A program made the translations under genes and the position numbers. DNA of 64,000 nucleotides from Hoplostethus atlanticus (lineage: Eukaryota > Chordata > Actinopteri > Trachichthyiformes > Trachichthyidae): assembly GCA_034670405.1 (NCBI GenBank), contig JAXDDX010000119.1, forward strand, positions 997,501 through 1,061,500, given 5' to 3'. A model generated the notes under the pieces. The model worked only from the letters and a program-made list of their open reading frames with translations. It was not told the origin of the DNA and did no database searches. Shown in pieces: positions 59,451 to 64,000 of the stretch; position 1 is the stretch's first letter; each line of letters begins with the position of its first letter.

Positions 59451-61556
59451 TCTCTGGGAAGTGCAGTGCAGAAACACCACAGCGATGAGCGCTGAGAGAC
59501 AAAGATGGAGCCGCAATTAAAGAAAAATACAGATCTCACAGATCGCCACTTAAACATCTGACTTTCTCTTCCAAGCGACTCTTTGGCGTTGTTGATTGGA
59601 TGCTGCAGCAGTGCTGGACTGTGTAATCTGTTTGTCCTGTTATAATGACTCTATTATCTGCTGTTGTCTAGGGAACAGACATATTTGTTCTGCTGAACGC
59701 AGGCCATGCACAGGTGCCTTTGTGTCCATGTGTGCACAGGTGAATGTGTGTTTGTGTACAGCAGAGTAATAGTGCGGCGGAAAGAAAATCCTCCGCTTTG
59801 CGATTTTAAAAAAACAACAAAAACATTGTCACTCATATATTACATAATTCTAAATGTTTTAAAGATGTGGGAGGTGTTCTGGATATCGCTTCAGAGGCAC
59901 TGCACTGCTTTAAATGGAGAATGTGACACGTTATTTAATTTTGTAACATTGACTTTTGATGGTTTAAAGGGGTTATTAAGTAACCCATTACCTCTAAAGA
60001 GCCAGTAGAAATGGCAAAAATACCCATAGAACTTATCTCCTCCCACACAAGCCTCTGGCAAATGTGATTGAGTATATGACACACTGTAAAATAGAGCTGG
60101 AATAAGAGGTGATCTGTAGAATTAAAGAAGAATTTGGTCTGCATTTCTAGTGTTTGTAAATATGAGCTAAAAAAACATATTCATTATTTTAGCTGTACGT
60201 TAGAAAAGTTGCAATAAGATGAAACGCCACTGGTTGAATGGGAAATGTAGTATCTTTCAAAATGCAAACCTTATGGATCACTGGATTACGTTTTGAGCAG
60301 AACAGCTCATATCAGAGAGCGTTTTAAGTCGGGCAAGCCTTTGAGCATCATTTCAGAGTTTAAGGAGTGATCAAGAGGTGGCACACTCTTTAAACGCTTG
60401 AACGAAGCAGATCTGAGCGGGACGTGTGACGGTACATCTGCACAAAGTAAAAAACGACACCTCTACACCTTTACGCCACAGTCGTACTTTCTGTAGAGCC
60501 TCATTGAGCTACCCAGGAATTATAAACTGCATGACTCAGACTTTGTTTGGCTCCAATCCAGTTTACTATTATTTGTTTTGCATGTTTCTGCTCGTGTCCA
60601 CCTCCAAATGTGCGTGTGTGTGCATAAATGCGATTTACTGTTACTCAACATGTAATCTGGCACAGTTGGCGGCCATCTGATAGTATTATATTATCCGCTA
60701 TATCATTTGAAAATTATATTTTTCTTTTATGAAAATCAATGAGGCTCAAAACCAAAGGATTAGCTCCATTACACCAGTCACGTAAGAGCCAGTTGTGATC
60801 AGAAGTCAAAAATATCAGGCATTATACTGTAAATGAGAATATCGTTACCATTTTTTCCCATTGGATTGAATGCAGTAATAGTTACCTGATATCAACACTA
60901 ATTGTGAAAAAAAACATAGATATCCTCTAAAATGTTATTTTCTAAGTGAAGAGCTGAAAATGGCTCATAATGTGAAATATATTAAATTGTGAATTACAGT
61001 ATACTTTCATGCCAACAATCATTACAGAGGAGAGAGTATTGCATTTTGCAAATTACTTTAAAAAAAAATTTGCAAGTTGTACCCTCCATTATTCATAACA
61101 CTAGCAGAGTGGCCCTTTGTTAAGCATGCACACACAGGCTGGGTAGTTACTCTACAAGTGCTGAGCAGTTGCTTAAACCAATGCCTTTTGCTCATTTGAT
61201 CTGCAGGTTAATCTACCTCACACTATTTCAGCTGCCCCAGAGGCATTAATTGCCACAGGCCATGGCATTTTAATGAAGGTCAAGAAGAGCAGGGAGCAGG
61301 GAGGTGAGAACACCTTGTTCGGCTCTCTGAGTCTCCGCCACGTCACCGACAAGGGCTTAATGTGTCTGGGAAGTGGGAGCACCATGGTTACTACCGGCAG
61401 GGAAACTCTCACCATCGCTGCTCTTTGGAACACAAAGTCTCACTTCAATGGCACTTTGTTGTGGTTATGGTCCTTCTAGCACGTCTTCATTTCACAGAGC
61501 GACTTACGAGTGCACAATGGCGTAACATGAACCTGAGAGAGAAAGGGAGAGGGAAA

Positions 61557-61738
61557 TAAATGTCCGTTTTGCTTCTCTCGATCACCCATTGATATAGCAC
61601 AAGTGATTCAACCTCTAGCCGGTTCATGAAAGCTTTTACATTTGCTGTTCTAAACACCGGACAGCAACAGTTTGGAATAAATAGAAGAACTGCGTAGTCA
61701 GCAAGAGCAGCGATAGCCACCAAGGCTGAACAGACAAT
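61557..61738. repeat. Three-copy dispersed repeat, copy C (shorter)
   Basis: It shares AATGTCCGTTTTGCTTCTC, GGTTCATGAAAGCTTTTACA, TTTGCTGTTCTAAACACC and GCAGCGATAGCCACCAAGGC with copies A and B, then ends before the right third. Confidence 0.7.
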
Positions 61739-61801
61739 TGACCTGGTATTGTCGTCCAGCTCAGTGGTGTGTTTACTCCGCAGAGCTCAAGGAGACATTT
61801 A

Positions 61802-62332
61802 AAGGATAATTCCGGTATTTTTAAACCTGGGCCCTATTTGTACATATTTTGGGGTCTAAATGACTAATAGGTACAAAAAGTTTTGGAATTGGTCCAGTAG
61901 ATCGCCTCAGCCGGCAGCCGCGAAACCATCAAAGTACGTCCACTAAAAGTGCTTGTTTTTGCCACTGACAGGCTCAGATTGTTATTCAAAGTGACTGACA
62001 ACGTTACAGAAAGGATCCCTACAGAGTTAGACCTTTGCTTAACCAGAAACCTTTGTTTACCTTCCTGCAACAACTCACCTCTCCCGAGATTTCAGAGCGA
62101 GACTTCTCCTTGAGCGAGACTTCTGTTTCTGGTTAAACAAAGGTCTATCTCTGTAGGGATCCTTTCCGTAATGTTGTCAGACACTTCCAATAACAATCTG
62201 AGCTTGTCAGTGGCAAAAACAAGCACTTTTACTGGACATACTTTGATCGGGCGCAGTTGCATCAAAGGATTACGTTGCAGCCATTGCAGCCCATTGCAGC
62301 CCATTCTATTTAAAAATACCAGAATTATCCTT
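61802..62332. mobile_element. Foldback element with ~110-bp inverted arms, 530 bp
   Basis: The terminal repeats are AAGGATAATTCCGGTATTTT and its near-complement AAATACCAGAATTATCCTT. The inner arms 61938-62050 and 62126-62236 are inverted copies: both read AAAAGTGCTTGTTTTTGCCA, then GATTGTTATT and AAAGGATCCCTACAGAG. The loop between them is about 75 bp. Non-coding. Confidence 0.8.
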
Positions 62333-64000
62333 CAAGACAAGACTAGGTAGATGAGGCATATGAAAAGAAGAAGCTTACATACACTGAGCTGGCAGCGGAG
62401 GCTAAATAGTGACCAGTACTCCATGTGTCTCCTCTGAGAGTTAGGGATCCCTTATATCTGGAACTGGGTCCAAAGTATGGAAATGCAAAGGAGTTTAGTT
62501 TTTACATACTTAAATGACTTTGGCCCGTTGGTCAGCATCTTCTTATGTTAGATAATGCTAGCTGCCTACAGGCACTTAACGCACTGCATGCTAACGGTGC
62601 AGAGATATCTACCCGACAGGAGACACAAGGTGATTTCGGTGGTACTCCTATCCTAACATGTAAAAGATAAACTGACCAATAGGCTAATTTCCTAAAAAGT
62701 TGTAGTCTTTTAAGTCTGTTATTTGCAAACACAAAGCAGTTTCTGAACTGCTGAGCGGGCTGTTTCAGGCTAGCAGGGTCAGCCCTCCCTTTAGCCTACA
62801 CCTGTTGACACAATGTGGTCTAAGGCTGGACCCAGAGAAAAAATCTTTTGCTCAGTTGTCCTTTTTTCATCTCTTAAGAAATAGGGGATATCTCAATTTT
62901 GTCTCATTTTGTAATCACCTTCATCTGAAATGTTATCCCTAAAACCCCCTCAGGACCAATTAGGAGACAATAGAGAGAATAAATCCTTGAGACTTTATGA
63001 GATCAATATGAAGATGCTAACATGTGACATATATAATGGTAATCAGCTCCTACTATATGGCTTCAACAGGAAAATGCAACAGTATTGAGTTTTCTTTGAG
63101 ATCTTTCTGTGATCTCATGGTTTCATGTTCAGGAGAGTTAAATTATTTCAGATCATTTGGAGATCTAGGAGAAACAGGAGAAAATGCCATTGGTCTCATC
63201 TTAGTCTTAAAAAGAGCTAATTTGTGTCTAGGAGACATAAAAGGTAGAAATGCGAGAGCTCTTCTTGGATTTTGCTTTCCTATGGGGATGGTTGGTTATT
63301 TTTTATGAACCTGCCAGGCATGTTAAGGAGATTGATAAAATGGCAATGGCAGACTTGGAGACTTGTTCCCATCAGACTTGGAGCGTGACAGGAAGTGAGC
63401 GAAGTTAAAGATTGAGATTTTGTTTTCAGAAGTTATGAATCCACAGGCCATAGAATAAAAGCCAATACCAATGTACTCGATGCTAAAGTGTTAGCATGCA
63501 CATCAGACAGCGCTATCTACCGGAGACTCTGAGATGATCCTGGTCTGTGACCAATGGGCCAAACTCCCAAAACGTCAGTGTAGTCCTTTTTAAAATCACT
63601 TCTTACAGACAGGGCAGAGGCAAAGCAAAAGCTTGGGAAAATTCACTACATACAGTAAGCACTTAAAAGGTAGTAGACCTGCAGCATCAGGGGCTGAGCC
63701 TATGTAGCATAGTCAACTCCTGATTGACACTTCCTGAAGATCCTCCAGAAGTTTAAACTCACCAAGCAGGACAAGCTCTTTCAGATTAGGGTCAATTGAT
63801 CATACCATACGCTGAATCCCAATATGACCACTACATTATATTGATGCACCAGTACTACTGTTTCACTGGCAATATTGAATCAAAATATTAAACTTTGTGT
63901 ATCAGCCAGGACTGATTACCAACCTTTCACACCGCTTTTAGATGACTGTTCGTATTTTTTCTAGGGACACATATCCCACATCAATATGAGCTGACAGCAA

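Overview
The window looks like teleost fish chromosomal DNA, probably percomorph-like. It is intron-rich, has vertebrate GT-AG splice sites, and carries many CA, GA and TG microsatellites. It is littered with small DNA transposons, tRNA-derived SINE pieces and L2-type LINE fragments of fish character. All three protein genes I can support lie on the minus strand.

About two thirds of the window (396 to about 43,830) is one gene, collagen type XXII alpha 1 (COL22A1), read right to left. I resolved 62 coding exons that join in a consistent phase. They encode 1,532 residues: a signal peptide, a VWA domain with an intact MIDAS, a TSPN/laminin-G-like domain, a proline/threonine-rich hinge, and a long Gly-X-Y region in which 30 of 54 exons are exactly 54 bp. 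The non-triple-helical breaks have their own small exons. By analogy with the human protein (about 1,626 residues), roughly 90 C-terminal residues lie to the left of the window. A 5' non-coding exon with a TATA-like box marks the right end.

At 47,300-48,917 there is an unrecognised two-exon gene encoding a basic, low-complexity protein of 342 residues. At 55,935-56,824 there is the second (last) coding exon of the two-pore potassium channel KCNK9 (TASK-3). Its first exon is not visible and should lie beyond the right edge, so 56,825-64,000 is its intron. COL22A1 next to KCNK9 on the same strand is the order known in human 8q24, which supports both names.

The rest is intronic or intergenic sequence. 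Much of it is transposon-derived: an 877-bp hAT element with perfect 8-bp target duplications, two Tc1-like remnants, several TTAA-bounded MITEs, a 530-bp foldback element, three LINE fragments, and a three-copy repeat of unknown class. I found no CRISPR, operon, prophage or other microbial-type system. The best candidates for something undescribed are the 342-residue gene, the paired two-residue collagen interruptions, and the repeat families.
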